The position numbers and the translations under genes were made by a program. 46,448 nt of DNA from DASRCB01 sp035653295 (GTDB taxonomy: Bacteria > Acidobacteriota > Terriglobia > Bryobacterales > Bryobacteraceae): the NCBI GenBank assembly GCA_035653295.1, contig DASRCB010000237.1, forward strand, positions 1 to 46,448, given 5' to 3'. Within the stretch, counting starts at the first letter, position 1; every line of letters starts with the position of its first letter. Shown piece by piece: positions 22,841-30,425 of the stretch. The notes beneath the pieces are model-generated. The model was not told the DNA's origin. It saw only the letters and a program-made list of their open reading frames with translations, and searched no databases.

Positions 22841-23977
22841 ATGCTCGCCGGCCTGCGCTTCCCCGTGGAGCAGAGCCGAGGCCGGCGCTATCCCGAACCC
22901 GCGCATCCGTATCGCAACGAATTCCAGCGCGACCGCGACCGCGTCATCCATACACGGGCGTTTCGACGCCTCGAGAACAAGACCCAGGTGTTCACTCCGG
23001 GTCTGTCGGACCATTTCCGCAACCGGCTGACGCATACGCTCGAGGTGGCGCAGATCGCGCGTACCGTGGCCGGAGTTCTGGGCCTGAATGAGGATCTGAC
23101 CGAGGCGCTGGCGCTGGTGCACGACATCGGGCACCCGCCCTTCGCGCACGCGGGCGAAGACCAGCTGGATGCGATTATGCGGCGCTTCGGCGAGGGCTTC
23201 GATCACAACCTGCACGCGCTGCGGATCGTGGATTCTTTTGAACATCGGTATGCGCGTTTTCCCGGGCTCAACCTGAGTTTCGAGGTGCGGGAGGGAATCG
23301 TGAAGCATTCCCGCGACCTGCCGCGCGATACCAGTGGGCCGCTGGAGGAGTTTCTGCCGGGTCTGCGTCCTCCGCTGGAGGCGCAGCTGATCGATCTGGC
23401 CGACGAGGCCGCTTACGATACAGCTGATCTGGACGACGCCTTCGCGGCCGGCCTGTTCGAGCTGGAGGAAGTCCGCAGCGCGCTGCCGGCGTTCGCGGAG
23501 ATGCTGGAGGTGGTGGAACGGCATTTTCCCGGGGCGCCGGATCGGGTGCAGTTTCAGGAGGTGCTGCGGGCGCTGATCGACCATCTGGTTTCGGGATTGA
23601 TCGAAGGGACGGCGGCGGCGGCGCGGGATTCAGGAGCCCGGGACGCCGGCGATGTGCGCGCAAATCCCGAACGTCTGGCGCGATTCACGGAGGAAACGCA
23701 AGAACTCGCGCGATCGCTCAAGGAGTTTCTGATGCAGCGCGTATATTACTCCCCCGCGCTGGCCGACGAACGGGCGCGCTCCTCGGAGATGATCGGCGAA
23801 CTGTTCGAGCTGTTCCTGCGGCGCCCGGAACTGCTGCCCGACAGCCACCGGGAACTGCTCGATCGCGAGCCGGATTATCGCGTGGTGTGCGACTATATCG
23901 CCGGGATGACCGACGGGTTTTTCCTGCGCACCTGGGAGCAGTGCATGCCGGCGCGGGCGATCACTCCTGGCGCGTGA
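22841..23977 (+). CDS. dgt: dGTPase-like HD-domain triphosphohydrolase
   Basis: A 378-residue HD hydrolase of the deoxyguanosinetriphosphate triphosphohydrolase family. The HD metal site is visible: H65 in RLTHTLEVAQ, H94-D95 with IGHPPFAH. The N-terminal ENKTQVF segment is characteristic. These enzymes cleave dNTPs to nucleoside plus triphosphate and thereby set nucleotide pools; the short version (about 380 residues) belongs to the type widespread outside enterics. The ATG at 22841 lies 5 bp after the TPR gene. The 3' end overlaps the convergent small gene at 23961-24113 by 17 bp. Confidence 0.92.
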   Translation: MLAGLRFPVEQSRGRRYPEPAHPYRNEFQRDRDRVIHTRAFRRLENKTQVFTPGLSDHFRNRLTHTLEVAQIARTVAGVLGLNEDLTEALALVHDIGHPPFAHAGEDQLDAIMRRFGEGFDHNLHALRIVDSFEHRYARFPGLNLSFEVREGIVKHSRDLPRDTSGPLEEFLPGLRPPLEAQLIDLADEAAYDTADLDDAFAAGLFELEEVRSALPAFAEMLEVVERHFPGAPDRVQFQEVLRALIDHLVSGLIEGTAAAARDSGARDAGDVRANPERLARFTEETQELARSLKEFLMQRVYYSPALADERARSSEMIGELFELFLRRPELLPDSHRELLDREPDYRVVCDYIAGMTDGFFLRTWEQCMPARAITPGA

Positions 23978-24113
23978 TCATGTTGGAGACCTCGGCCGTG
24001 CGCACGCCGTACATTTTGAGCAACTGGCGGCAGATTTCCGAAGCGAGGCGCTCGGGTTTCTCGTCCGGTTCGTGATCCAGCTCGAGTTTGAGATACAAAT
24101 CCGTGCGCGCCAT
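23961..24113 (-). CDS. Small 50-residue protein, unrecognised family
   Basis: A short open frame on the minus strand reading MARTDLYLKLELDHEPDEKP and then ERLASEICRQLLKMYGVRTA, ending VSNMITRQE. It has good amphipathic strand-helix character, unlike random high-GC frames, and it fills a gap with no other candidate. The pattern (strand, acidic turn, helix with CRQ, GVR, helix) looks like a conserved small alpha/beta protein; its function is unknown. It overlaps the dGTPase 3' end by 17 bp in convergent orientation. The start ATG at 24113 is preceded by a purine-rich GGGGTT. Confidence 0.6.
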   Translation of the reverse strand: MARTDLYLKLELDHEPDEKPERLASEICRQLLKMYGVRTAEVSNMITRQE

Positions 24114-24154
24114 AACCCCGATGATACGATGAGGTCTGGAGGCGGCTCCCGCTT

Positions 24155-24790
24155 TTGAAGTGCAGAATCTGCGGCGTGCGCAGGCCGCGCCGCTACTGTC
24201 CCGGCGTGAACGGGGACATCTGCTCGATCTGCTGCGGCACGCAACGCGAGGTCACCGTCCGCTGTCCATATTCGTGCGTGTATCTACAGGAGGCGCGAAC
24301 GCACGAGCGGGAGCCGCTCGACCCGAAAACGCTGCCTAATCGGGACATCGTCGTGCGCGAGCGGTTCATCGCGGAACATGCCGAGCAGATGACCGCCGTC
24401 ACTGAGGTGCTGGCCGCCGCGGTGCTGCGGGTCGAGGGCGCGGCAGACGCGGATGCGCGCGATGCTCTCGAGGCGCTGATCCGCACCTATCGGACGCTCA
24501 GCTCCGGCCTGTACTACGACACGCGGCCGGAGAACGCGATCGCCGCCCGTATGTTCGACGCCTTTCAGGACGGGATGAAGGAACGACGGCGCGTGATGCA
24601 GCAGGAGGGAGCGGCTTTTCCGATCGACTCCGAGGTGCTGGTGATGCTCGCTTTCCTGCAGCGCGTGGCGATCGACCGTGACAATGGCCGCCCGTTGTGC
24701 CGCGCGTTCCTCCAGGAAATCGAGGAGAGCCTGAACTCGCCCTCGCGCGCGCCCGCTCAGCAGGGACCATCACTGATCCATCTGGCATGA
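24155..24790 (+). CDS. Cys-rich zinc-ribbon protein, unknown function
   Basis: A 211-residue protein whose first 45 residues carry eight cysteines: C3-x-x-C6, C15, C23-x-x-C26-C27, C37 and C41 (CRICGVRRPRRYC, then ICSICCGTQREV and CPYSCVYL). The array probably binds one or two zinc ions. The rest is helical and acidic, possibly a dimer or partner-binding region. The start is a TTG at 24155, since the first CxxC follows at once and no ATG or GTG is available; GGAGG lies about 12 nt upstream. It overlaps the chelatase gene by four bases (ATGA), the first link in a four-gene overlapped cluster. The family is not recognised. Confidence 0.8.
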   Translation: MKCRICGVRRPRRYCPGVNGDICSICCGTQREVTVRCPYSCVYLQEARTHEREPLDPKTLPNRDIVVRERFIAEHAEQMTAVTEVLAAAVLRVEGAADADARDALEALIRTYRTLSSGLYYDTRPENAIAARMFDAFQDGMKERRRVMQQEGAAFPIDSEVLVMLAFLQRVAIDRDNGRPLCRAFLQEIEESLNSPSRAPAQQGPSLIHLA

Positions 24791-25170
24791 CCGCGTTTGT
24801 CGTTTTCGCACACGGCTCCAGGGTAGCGGCGGCGAACGATGCCGTTCGGCAGCTGGCGGCGGGTATGGAGCAGAGCTCGGGGTGGACCACCGAGGCGGCG
24901 TTTCTCGAGCTGGGCCAACCCGATCTGCCGTCGGCGACTGCGGAACTCATCTCCCGCGGGGCCACGGAGGTGTTCGTGATCCCTTACTTTCTATCGCCGG
25001 GGGTCCATCTGACCCGCGATCTGCCGCGGATCATCGAGGAGCTGAGGAGCATCCATAAGGGCGTGACGATCGCGGCCACGCAGGGTCTGGACGGACATCC
25101 GGCCCTGCTGCAAATACTGCTGGACCGGGCCTCTGAAGCGAGGACGGCGGCGGCGGAGGAAAGCGTCTGA
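24787..25170 (+). CDS. CbiX/SirB-type small chelatase
   Basis: A 127-residue class II chelatase. The two metal-binding histidines are visible: H9 (VVFAHGSR) and H74 (LSPGVHLTRDLP), with E41 in AFLELGQP. Small single-domain members insert Co or Fe into sirohydrochlorin on the way to cobalamin or sirohaem. The ATG at 24787 overlaps the upstream stop (ATGA), and its own TGA overlaps the next gene's apparent CTG start (CTGA). No other tetrapyrrole gene is in the window, so which metal is inserted is open. Confidence 0.9.
   Translation: MTAFVVFAHGSRVAAANDAVRQLAAGMEQSSGWTTEAAFLELGQPDLPSATAELISRGATEVFVIPYFLSPGVHLTRDLPRIIEELRSIHKGVTIAATQGLDGHPALLQILLDRASEARTAAAEESV
25155..25169 (+). promoter_or_regulatory. 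RBS deciding a CTG start
   Basis: GGAGG (25155-25159) lies 7 nt before CTG (25167-25169), the ideal distance. The CTG overlaps the chelatase TGA as CTGA, copying the ATGA and GTGA overlaps elsewhere in the window. Confidence 0.6.
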
Positions 25171-25856
25171 GGGCCAGGCTGGTCGAAACGCTGGACCTGT
25201 GCCCGGAGGTGCGGCACTTTGTTTTCGACGTGCCGGAAGTGGAGGCGCTGACTTTCACGGCCGGGCAGTTTGTGTCATTTTCGGAGACGCTCGGCGGTCG
25301 CAGCGTCACGCGCGCTTATTCGATTGCGTCGGCCCCGGACGGCAATCGCTTCGAGTTGTGCCTGAATCGCGTGCAGGACGGGGTATTCTCGCCGCACCTG
25401 TTCGCGATGAAGCCCGGCGAGGAGGTGGACATGAAAGGCCCGCTCGGGTATTTCGTGCTGCGCAATCCCGGGCGGGACGCGGTATTCGTGGCCACAGGGA
25501 CGGGAATCGCGCCCTTCCGTTCCATGCTGAAGGCGCATCTCGGGGTCGGACCGCATCAGCAATACACCCTGGTTTTCGGGGTGCGATATGAAGCCAACCT
25601 GCTGTACCGGGAAGAGTTCGAGGCGCTGGAGCGGCAGCACCCGAATTTTCGTTTCTGGCCAACGATAAGCCGCCCGGACGAGGGTTGGAGCGGGCGTCGC
25701 GGCAGGGTGCAGGCTCACCTGGCGGAGGCCCTGGGCGAAGACCGTAATGTGGATGTCTACATCTGCGGAATGCGTGAGATGGTGGACGAAGTAAGGTCCC
25801 TACTTAAAGGTTTTGGCTTAGACCGCCGACAGATAATCTTTGAGAAGTATGACTGA
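25167..25856 (+). CDS. Ferredoxin-NADP reductase-like FAD/NAD oxidoreductase, apparent CTG start
   Basis: A 229-residue flavin reductase. FAD-binding RAYSIAS (49-55), NAD-binding GTGIAPF (111-117), CGM (200-202) and a C-terminal EKYD are all in place. The family's first strand (RARLVETLDLCPEVRHFVF) starts at 25170, 13 codons before the first GTG at 25209. The only initiator that keeps the strand is the CTG at 25167, which has a perfect GGAGG 7 nt upstream and overlaps the chelatase stop. It likely moves electrons between NAD(P)H and a ferredoxin or flavodoxin; the chelatase neighbour suggests a role in tetrapyrrole or cofactor reduction. It overlaps the next small gene by 8 bp. Confidence 0.9.
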   Translation: MRARLVETLDLCPEVRHFVFDVPEVEALTFTAGQFVSFSETLGGRSVTRAYSIASAPDGNRFELCLNRVQDGVFSPHLFAMKPGEEVDMKGPLGYFVLRNPGRDAVFVATGTGIAPFRSMLKAHLGVGPHQQYTLVFGVRYEANLLYREEFEALERQHPNFRFWPTISRPDEGWSGRRGRVQAHLAEALGEDRNVDVYICGMREMVDEVRSLLKGFGLDRRQIIFEKYD

Positions 25857-26067
25857 GATGCGAAGAACGTTGCTGATTGGCGCCTTCCTGGTGGGGTTGT
25901 TTTCGGCGTCAGTGGCGTTTCTTCTGCACGTCATGCCGCAGCCCATGCGTTCGGTGGACTACCTGCTGGTGGGCGGTTTAGCCACGATGTTGTGCATGGC
26001 CGCGCTGTTTCTTCTGCTGATCGCCACAACGATGCGCATGCCGGACACGTTTTTCCGCCGGCGGTAG
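25849..26067 (+). CDS. Small two-helix membrane protein
   Basis: A 72-residue protein with two hydrophobic helices (about residues 5-25 and 36-60) and a basic C-terminus (FFRRR). The ATG at 25849 overlaps the reductase stop by 8 bp; an ATG at 25858 is equally possible. It is the fourth member of the overlapped cluster starting at 24155. No function is recognisable. Confidence 0.65.
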   Translation: MTEMRRTLLIGAFLVGLFSASVAFLLHVMPQPMRSVDYLLVGGLATMLCMAALFLLLIATTMRMPDTFFRRR

Positions 26068-26105
26068 CAAGAACCGGCCGCGGATCAACGCGGACACGTG
26101 GGCGA

Positions 26106-27512
26106 TCATCGGTATTCCTGCGTTGCCGATTCGTGTTCGCCAGCGGGCAGGGTGATTACCACCTCGGTGCCTTTGCCCTCGTTGCTGGTGATGGCGATAT
26201 CTCCGCCGTGCTCGCGCACGATCTGGCGCGAGTTGAACATGCTCCAGTTGCCGGCGGCCATGCGGCCGCCCGATTCGCGAAATCCTGGATCGAAGATGGT
26301 GGCCAGTTCGTCGGATGACAGGCCGCGGCCGTTATCTTCGATGCGGACCTCCACGGTGCTGTCGCGCGTGGCCGTGGAAACCACGACGCGGCCCTGACCG
26401 TCGACTGCTTCCACGGCGTTCCTGAGCAGGCTGCTGAACACGGCGCTCATCTGCTGCGGGCGGCAGAGGACGGGGGGCAGCCGGTCGAGGCGCAGCTCCA
26501 CCTGGGCGCTGCCGCGCTCGCGCGGGTCCATCAGGGCGGCGACGTCGCGGAGCAGTTCGTTGAGGTCGGAGGGCTGCTCTTCGGCCTGGTCGAGATTGGT
26601 GAAGCGCTGCATGCGGCCGACCAGTTCCTTCAGCCGCTGGGCCGATTCCTGAATGGATCGGCGCAGGTCGGCCTGGAGGCGGACGAGGCGGTGCTGCTCT
26701 TCGGGCCCACAGGTAGCCTGGCGGGCGGCGAGCAGGAGCAGGGTATCCACACCGCTCACCAATGCGCCGAGGGGGTTGTTCATTTCGTGGCTGACGGCGG
26801 CGGCGAGGCGGCTGAGCGAAGCGGCGTTTTCGGTGAGAAGAATGCGGGTTTGGGCCTTGCGCAGGTCCTCGGCTGCCTGAAGCGACTGGCGGTGATGCTC
26901 GTAACCTGCGCGCCGCTGTCCGTAGACCACTGCCGTAATGGCGGTGCTCAGCAGGGTGAGCATCAGAATGAAAAGCATGTAATTGTCGTCGGGCCCGAGG
27001 CCCTCCAGCAGGGTTCGCTCCGCGGCCATGGCCTCGAGCATGTAGATGACGCCGATACCGGAGCCGAGCAGCAGGCTCTGCATGGGGCGGAGAGGCACGA
27101 TGGTTACGGCAAACAGGACGATCATCGTAATCTCGCCCGGTATGAAGTCATTGGGGGCCGTGCTTTGCGCCGCGATGACGAAGGACGACCAGATCAGGAT
27201 GGCGGCCACCAGCAGCGCGGAGGCGATGGCGATACCCCGCGACCAGCGGGAGATGCCCGGCAGGCGCGAGGCGGCGATGTCGACGATCCCGACGGCGCTG
27301 ATCATCAGAGCCTGGCGGAAACGAATGGTCAGCGAGGAGGTTTCCGGCGCCACCAGGAAGCGGGCGCCCAGCATGAACAGGGAGGCGCCGATTTGGACGG
27401 CGCCGAGCACGCGCAGGCTGAGGCGGCCCAGACGCTGCATTTCGGCGCGAAATTCGGGGTTCCGCTCGGCCTCTCCGGGGAAGACGTATTCCCGGAGACG
27501 CTCGCGCCACAT
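26106..27512 (-). CDS. Orphan membrane histidine kinase with degenerate G2 box
   Basis: A 468-residue kinase. It has about six predicted membrane helices (residues 32-200) with no obvious sensor domain, then the phosphorylation site H242 (AAAVSHEMNNPLGAL), N box N365 (LLRNAVEAV), G1 D393-N-G-R-G and F box (IFDPGF). The G2 position reads RMAAGNWSMFNSRQIV instead of G-x-G-L-G-L; a later GKG (446-448) remains. ATP-lid variants with NW-MF are seen in some kinases, so activity is still possible. No response regulator is adjacent. It is divergent from the translocase gene with a 92-bp gap. Confidence 0.9.
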   Translation of the reverse strand: MWRERLREYVFPGEAERNPEFRAEMQRLGRLSLRVLGAVQIGASLFMLGARFLVAPETSSLTIRFRQALMISAVGIVDIAASRLPGISRWSRGIAIASALLVAAILIWSSFVIAAQSTAPNDFIPGEITMIVLFAVTIVPLRPMQSLLLGSGIGVIYMLEAMAAERTLLEGLGPDDNYMLFILMLTLLSTAITAVVYGQRRAGYEHHRQSLQAAEDLRKAQTRILLTENAASLSRLAAAVSHEMNNPLGALVSGVDTLLLLAARQATCGPEEQHRLVRLQADLRRSIQESAQRLKELVGRMQRFTNLDQAEEQPSDLNELLRDVAALMDPRERGSAQVELRLDRLPPVLCRPQQMSAVFSSLLRNAVEAVDGQGRVVVSTATRDSTVEVRIEDNGRGLSSDELATIFDPGFRESGGRMAAGNWSMFNSRQIVREHGGDIAITSNEGKGTEVVITLPAGEHESATQEYR

Positions 27513-27604
27513 ACCACAAGAATAACGGAGTGCGGCCGCGGCCCCGATTCAGATCTGGGCCTGGAGCGATGTTACTGCCAGAGGTGTAACGCATCTAAGT
27601 AACG

Positions 27605-30361
27605 ATGGGGAGAATCAGGATCTTCTGGCGCAGCCTGTTCGACGTTCGCAAGGGCGAGGGACGTCGTCTGACGCTGATGACGCTGTATCTGGCGCTGGTT
27701 CTGTTTGCGTATTACATCCTCAAGCCGGTTTCCCGCGCCATTTTTCTCAGCGCCCTGGACATCGACAAGCTTCCGTGGCTGTACGTGCTGATCGCCTCGG
27801 TGGGCGGCGTCTTTGCTTACTTTTACACGAAACTGGCGGTAATGGTATCGCTGCGGCGGGCGGTGGATTTCGCCACCTTCCTTTCGATCGCCATTCTGGT
27901 GTTCTTTTGGTGGATGGTGGGCTCGAAGCATGTCTGGGTGATCTACGCCTTTAATATCTGGGTGAGTCTGTTCAGCATCATCCTTGTGGCTCAGGGATGG
28001 TTCGTGGCGGCGAACACGTTCACCACGCGCGAGGCCAAGCGCCTGTACGGAATTCTGGGCGTGGGATCGGTGATCGGGGCGGCGTTCGGCGGCAGCTTCA
28101 CGGCGGCGACGGTAAAGATCATTGGAACGAACAACCTGATTCTGGCTTCGGCGGGGATGGTTCTGCTCTCCTACATCCCGTTCCTGATCCTGCTGACCCA
28201 GAACAAGGAGTCGCTGGTGAAGGCGCGCGGCGCGGAAGCGGAGCAGGAGACCTTCTCCTTTGCGGAGATTGTGGCCGGCATCCGGCGGTACCGTCATCTG
28301 CAGGTGATCATCGGCATCATGATGATCACCTTCATTATCGACGTGATGGTGGAATTCCAGTTCAACGCGCAGGCCAAGCTCGCGTATCACGACAACAAGA
28401 CCCAGCTGACTGCTTTTCTGGGCAACTTTTACGGGTTGTGGCTGAACCTGATCACATTCGTGCTGCAGTTTTTCGTGACCAGCTTCGTGGTCAGCCGATT
28501 CGGGGTGGGCGGCACACTGCAGATCATGCCCGTGACCATCGCCTGCGCCTCTCTGGCGGCGATGCTCGCCCCCGGTCTGCTGTCCACGGCATCCACCCGG
28601 TTAGCCGAGGCGTCCACGCGGTATTCGTTCAACAAGACGGGTATGGAACTGCTGTACCTGCCGCTGCCGCTGGAGTTGCGCAACCGTACGAAAGCGTTCG
28701 TGGACATCTTCGTCGACCGGCTGTCGCGCGGCGTTGGGGGAATGATCCTGGTGCTGGTGACGTCGGTGATCGCGCTGCCGCTGTACATGGTCGCCGCGGT
28801 GGTGCTGGCATTTGCTGTCGCCTGGGTTTTCCTGTCCATCGTGGCCAAGCGCGAGTATGTGGCCACGGTGCGGCGGCGCCTCGATTTGCGGCGGCTGGAT
28901 CCCGGCAGCGTACGGGTGCGGGTGGAAGATCGCGACACGCTGAAGCTGCTGGAGCAGGCCGCGCGCGGCGAGAATCCACGGCAGGCGGCGTATGCGCTAT
29001 CCGTGCTGGCGCCGGCGCAGGGATATGACATTCGGCCTTTGCTGCGTGATCTGGCGGCGAGCTCATCGCCGCTGGTGAGGGCGCAGGTTTACGAGGCGGG
29101 AATCACCGCCGGGGATGCGGAGTTGCTGGAAGCGGCGCTGCGGGAGGTTCGCTCCGCGCGGCGGGGCGACGTGTCGCCGGCCATCACGCCGGCGGTGCGG
29201 TATGCGCTCAGCTTCGACGGCGATGCGGCCGGACTCGCCGGCAAGCTGCTCGATCACCCCAATCCGCTGGTGGGCGAAGCGGTGGTGGGCTGGCTGCGGG
29301 AGCATCACGATATCGCGCATCAGCTGGTCACGCGCGAGTGGCTGGCCGAAGCGGTGGAAAGCGACGATGCCGAACGGCGCCGGATCGCGGCCATTGCGGT
29401 GGGAGCGCGCGGGGATGAAGGGACGGAGGCGCTGCATGCCCTGCTGCGGGATCGCGAGCGGCGCGTCGTGGAAGCGGCGCTCGACAGCGCCGCGGCGACG
29501 GGAAATCGCGAGTATGTGGACGCCATGGCCCAACGGCTCGCGGATCCGGAACTGCGCGGGGCGGCGGCATCGGCGCTGTCCCGTTTCGGATCGCGCATTG
29601 TGGGGCATCTCGGGGATCTGCTGGCGGACGAATCCGTGCCGATTGCGGTGCGGCGGCAGATTCCGCGGCCGCTGCGGCTGATTCGAGACCAGCGTTCGGT
29701 CGATATCCTGCTTCGTTTCGTTGACGCCCCGGATCCGGGCATCCGCTCGGTCGCGCTGCGGGCGCTGAATCGTCTTCGCGAGAGCGCGCCCGATCTCGAT
29801 TACCACACGCCCTCGCTGACGAGGGAGATCACTGCTGAGGTGCGGCGGCAGCTGGAATACATCGTGGCCATGGAGGCGCTGCGCGATTGCTCAAAGCCGC
29901 ACACCGCGTGCGGGCTGCTGGTGAGCACGCTGCAGGAGCGGACGGAACGATGTCTGGAGCGGGTGTTTCGGCTGCTGGGGCTGCGGTATCCGCCGCTGCA
30001 GATGTATGCGGCCTGGCTGGCGGTGCGCCGCAGAAAGAGCGATGATCTTTCCGCCGCACTGGAGTTTCTGGACAACGTGCTGGATCGGGAGCTGAAGGAC
30101 CTCATTGTGCCGCTGCTCGATGCCGGAGACAACGCTCAGATGGCGCGGCGGGCGGGCGAGCTTTTTGGGCTTCAGCCGGCGAGTCCGGAAGCTACGCTCA
30201 GGGAGCTGATGGACCGCGAAGACGAGTGGCTGGTGGCATGCGCCATCGCATCCGCGGCGGAGCTGCGGCTGCGAGAACTGACCCCGCGGATCGAACAGGC
30301 TATGTCGGGCGGCGAGAATGTGTCCGCGGTGGCGCGGGACGCCGTGGCTGCGCTGGCCTGA
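27605..30361 (+). CDS. ATP/ADP-translocase-like carrier fused to HEAT repeats
   Basis: A 918-residue protein. Residues about 1-420 hold roughly 11-12 membrane helices resembling the NTP:NTP exchange (TLC/ADP-ATP translocase) superfamily (LKPVSRAIFLSALDIDKLPW and FNKTGMELLYLPLPLELRNR). Residues about 460-918 are cytoplasmic HEAT-like repeats (LVGEAVVGWLREHHD, GTEALHALLRDRERRVVEAA). Similar carrier-HEAT fusions occur in free-living bacteria, where nucleotide exchange with a host is not expected, so the substrate is unknown. The ATG at 27605 directly precedes a basic N-terminal segment; no clear RBS was seen. REP palindromes follow the stop. Confidence 0.85.
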   Translation: MGRIRIFWRSLFDVRKGEGRRLTLMTLYLALVLFAYYILKPVSRAIFLSALDIDKLPWLYVLIASVGGVFAYFYTKLAVMVSLRRAVDFATFLSIAILVFFWWMVGSKHVWVIYAFNIWVSLFSIILVAQGWFVAANTFTTREAKRLYGILGVGSVIGAAFGGSFTAATVKIIGTNNLILASAGMVLLSYIPFLILLTQNKESLVKARGAEAEQETFSFAEIVAGIRRYRHLQVIIGIMMITFIIDVMVEFQFNAQAKLAYHDNKTQLTAFLGNFYGLWLNLITFVLQFFVTSFVVSRFGVGGTLQIMPVTIACASLAAMLAPGLLSTASTRLAEASTRYSFNKTGMELLYLPLPLELRNRTKAFVDIFVDRLSRGVGGMILVLVTSVIALPLYMVAAVVLAFAVAWVFLSIVAKREYVATVRRRLDLRRLDPGSVRVRVEDRDTLKLLEQAARGENPRQAAYALSVLAPAQGYDIRPLLRDLAASSSPLVRAQVYEAGITAGDAELLEAALREVRSARRGDVSPAITPAVRYALSFDGDAAGLAGKLLDHPNPLVGEAVVGWLREHHDIAHQLVTREWLAEAVESDDAERRRIAAIAVGARGDEGTEALHALLRDRERRVVEAALDSAAATGNREYVDAMAQRLADPELRGAAASALSRFGSRIVGHLGDLLADESVPIAVRRQIPRPLRLIRDQRSVDILLRFVDAPDPGIRSVALRALNRLRESAPDLDYHTPSLTREITAEVRRQLEYIVAMEALRDCSKPHTACGLLVSTLQERTERCLERVFRLLGLRYPPLQMYAAWLAVRRRKSDDLSAALEFLDNVLDRELKDLIVPLLDAGDNAQMARRAGELFGLQPASPEATLRELMDREDEWLVACAIASAAELRLRELTPRIEQAMSGGENVSAVARDAVAALA

Positions 30362-30363
30362 TA

Positions 30364-30405
30364 CGGGCTGAAGCCCGATGCCTGCAAGCCAAAGGCTTGC
30401 GCCAC
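30364..30405 (-). repeat. Palindrome plus REP element after the translocase gene
   Basis: CGGGCT-GA-AGCCCG (30364-30377) is followed by a REP stem of GCAAGCC and GGCTTGC around AAA (30384-30400). The minus-strand head is GTGG (30405-30402). It lies 3 bp after the translocase stop and may also end transcription. Confidence 0.75.
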
Positions 30406-30425
30406 ACGGTATGATGCGTTCGATC

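Noticed and set aside
22286..23584. A 432-codon minus-strand frame across the TPR and dGTPase genes
   Set aside because: It spans two well-defined plus-strand genes and has no recognisable domain.
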